Below are positions 62,171 through 64,000 of a stretch of DNA of 64,000 nucleotides, one piece after another. Source of the DNA: CBFHND01 sp965657085 (GTDB taxonomy: Bacteria > Pseudomonadota > Alphaproteobacteria > Rhodobacterales > Rhodobacteraceae). The stretch covers positions 62,001 through 126,000 of the forward strand of contig CBFHND010000001.1 in assembly GCA_965657085.1 (NCBI GenBank). The letters are read 5' to 3'. The notes under the pieces are model-generated. The model did not search any database and was not told the origin of the DNA. It worked only from the letters and a program-made list of their open reading frames with translations. Position numbers and translations under genes: made by a program. How positions within the stretch are numbered: position 1 is the first letter of the stretch; each line of letters begins with the position of its first letter.

Positions 62171-64000
62171 TTATTCGTCTTCCTCTGCGTCCAGGAGTTC
62201 CATGTTCAGGCCGAGGCCCCGGACTTCTTTGACCAGAACGTTGAACGATTCCGGCACGCCGGCTTCGAAATTGTCCTCGCCCTTGACGATGCTTTCATAG
62301 ACTTTCGTCCGTCCGGCCACGTCGTCCGATTTCACGGTCAGCATTTCCTGCAGGGTGTAGGCGGCGCCGTAGGCTTCCAGAGCCCAGACTTCCATCTCAC
62401 CAAAGCGCTGGCCACCGAACTGCGCCTTACCGCCCAGCGGCTGCTGGGTGACGAGGCTGTATGGCCCGGTCGAACGCGCGTGGATCTTGTCGTCCACAAG
62501 GTGGTGCAGTTTCAGCAGGTACTTGATGCCCACGGTCACGGGACGGCTGAACTGTTCGCCGGTGCGCCCGTCGAACAGGATCGACTGACCCGAGGTCGAG
62601 AAGCCCGCGCGTTCCAGCGCGTTGTTCACGTCTGCCTCTTTGGCACCGTCGAAAACCGGCGTGGCAATCGGCACACCGCGCGACACGTTGCCCGCCGCTT
62701 CGACCAGCGTGTCCTCGTCCATGCCCGAGATGCCCTCGTCATAAACGTCATCGCCGTAAGCCAGGTGCATCGCCTCGCGCACAGGTGTCAGATCACCCGA
62801 GCGGCGGTATTCCTGCAGCGCCTCGTCCACGTTCAGGCCCAGACCACGTGCGGCCCAACCCATGTGCGTCTCAAGGATTTGCCCGACGTTCATACGCGAT
62901 GGCACGCCCAGCGGGTTCAGACAGAAGTCGACCGGTGTACCGTCCGAAAGGAACGGCATGTCTTCCATCGGCACAACCTTGGAAATCACACCCTTGTTGC
63001 CGTGACGGCCGGCCATCTTGTCGCCCGGTTGCAGCTTGCGCTTCACCGCCACGAACACCTTGACCATTTTCATCACGCCCGGGGGCAGATCGTCGCCACG
63101 GCGCACTTTCTCGACCTTGTCCTCGAAACGGGCATCCAAGGCACGTTTTTGCGCCTCGTACTGCTCGTTCAGGGCTTCGACCACCTGTGCGTCAGCTTCG
63201 TCTTTCAGCGCCAGCTGCCACCACTGACCACGGGTGAGAACCTCGTCGAGGATCTCTTCGGTGATCTCGGCGTTCGCCTTGACCCCCTTGGGACCTTTCA
63301 CGGCGGTCTTGCCAAGGATCATGCCGCGCAGACGCGCATAGATGTTCCGATCGAGGATCGCGAGTTCGTCGTCCCGGTCACGGGCCAGACGCTCGACCTC
63401 TTCCCGCTCGATCTGCAGGGCGCGTTCGTCTTTTTCCACACCGTGGCGGTTGAACACGCGCACTTCGACGACCGTACCGAAGTCACCCGGTTTGACGCGC
63501 AGGGACGTGTCGCGCACGTCGCTGGCTTTCTCGCCGAAGATGGCGCGCAGAAGCTTTTCTTCCGGCGTCATCGGGCTTTCGCCCTTGGGTGTGATCTTGC
63601 CCACGAGGATATCGCCCGGCTCAACGTCCGCACCGATGTACACGATGCCCGCCTCGTCGAGGTTGCGCAGCGCTTCTTCACCGACGTTGGGGATGTCGCG
63701 GGTGATCTCTTCCGGCCCAAGCTTGGTGTCACGGGCGGCGACTTCGAATTCCTCGATGTGGATCGAGGTAAAGACGTCATCGCGCGCGATCCGCTCGGAA
63801 ATCAGGATCGAGTCTTCGTAGTTGTAGCCATTCCACGGCATGAACGCGACGACCACGTTCTTGCCCAGCGCCAGTTCACCCATGTCCGTGGACGGACCAT
63901 CGGCAATCACCTGCCCCTTGGAAACCACATCACCCACTTTCACCAGCGGACGCTGGTTGATGCAGGTGTTCTGGTTCGACCGCTGGAACTTGCGCATGCG
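62171..64000 (-). CDS. rpoB: DNA-directed RNA polymerase beta subunit, C-terminal part
   Basis: About 609 codons of the 3' part; the start lies beyond the right edge. NVVVAFMPWNGYNYEDSILI, GDKMAGRHGNKGVISKVVPM (the active-site region) and GGQRFGEMEVWALEAYGAAY are universal RpoB blocks. The C-terminus ends LNMELLDAEEDE. The rifampicin-resistance region is N-terminal to this part and so is not visible. What lies upstream of rpoB (normally rplL) also falls outside; rplL is instead 26 kb downstream of rpoB. Confidence 0.98.
   Translation of the reverse strand, partial: RMRKFQRSNQNTCINQRPLVKVGDVVSKGQVIADGPSTDMGELALGKNVVVAFMPWNGYNYEDSILISERIARDDVFTSIHIEEFEVAARDTKLGPEEITRDIPNVGEEALRNLDEAGIVYIGADVEPGDILVGKITPKGESPMTPEEKLLRAIFGEKASDVRDTSLRVKPGDFGTVVEVRVFNRHGVEKDERALQIEREEVERLARDRDDELAILDRNIYARLRGMILGKTAVKGPKGVKANAEITEEILDEVLTRGQWWQLALKDEADAQVVEALNEQYEAQKRALDARFEDKVEKVRRGDDLPPGVMKMVKVFVAVKRKLQPGDKMAGRHGNKGVISKVVPMEDMPFLSDGTPVDFCLNPLGVPSRMNVGQILETHMGWAARGLGLNVDEALQEYRRSGDLTPVREAMHLAYGDDVYDEGISGMDEDTLVEAAGNVSRGVPIATPVFDGAKEADVNNALERAGFSTSGQSILFDGRTGEQFSRPVTVGIKYLLKLHHLVDDKIHARSTGPYSLVTQQPLGGKAQFGGQRFGEMEVWALEAYGAAYTLQEMLTVKSDDVAGRTKVYESIVKGEDNFEAGVPESFNVLVKEVRGLGLNMELLDAEEDE

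Noticed and set aside
1..64000. CRISPR arrays, rRNA genes, prophage or an origin of replication
   Set aside because: No regularly spaced repeats, rRNA sequence, phage genes or clustered DnaA boxes were seen.

Overview
The window is a high-GC alphaproteobacterial chromosome segment, best matched to the Rhodobacteraceae (Roseobacter group). The support is the gene content: an Mrp antiporter with fused A/B subunits, several TRAP transporters (DctPQM and TAXI types), an Anbu-type proteasome-like cluster, and typical alphaproteobacterial rpoB/rpoC, str-operon and L11/L10 genes. No database search was run, so all names rest on reading motifs and gene order.

Bases 1-3604 hold the 3' end of an acyl-CoA synthetase gene and a heavily decayed indolepyruvate ferredoxin oxidoreductase pseudogene. 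Bases 3665-12117 form one catabolic unit: a LysR regulator, a DUF1445 (D-glutamate cyclase-like) protein, a three-part TRAP transporter and a single-chain 5-oxoprolinase. Together they suggest uptake and opening of 5-oxoproline or a related compound. Bases 12114-17214 (minus strand) hold a UspA protein, a fused TRAP permease, a TAXI binding protein and an RpiR regulator. Bases 17353-22708 hold a class III aminotransferase and the glucuronate genes uxaC-uxuA-uxuB. Bases 22709-23579 are degenerate.

Bases 24018-28813 hold two transglutaminase-like proteins, a circularly permuted ATP-grasp protein, an alpha-E protein and the Anbu peptidase. Bases 29056-35016 are a complete Mrp Na+/H+ antiporter operon (AB-C-D-E-F-G). 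An IS3-family remnant follows at about 35187-35490.

From 35595 to the right edge most genes are on the minus strand and belong to the translation/transcription core. In the direction of transcription (right to left) the order is rpoB, rpoC, accessory genes, rpsL, rpsG, fusA, tuf, accessory genes, tRNA-Trp, secE, nusG, an OmpA-like gene, rplK, rplA, an inserted fic gene on the opposite strand, rplJ, rplL. The usual rplL-rpoB adjacency is lost. The order is what a circular permutation through tuf x tuf recombination would give, with the new break at the IS3 remnant. REP-like palindromes occupy three intercistronic gaps of this core. Several terminators and good sigma70-type promoters (rpsL, rplJ, secE) can be read directly.
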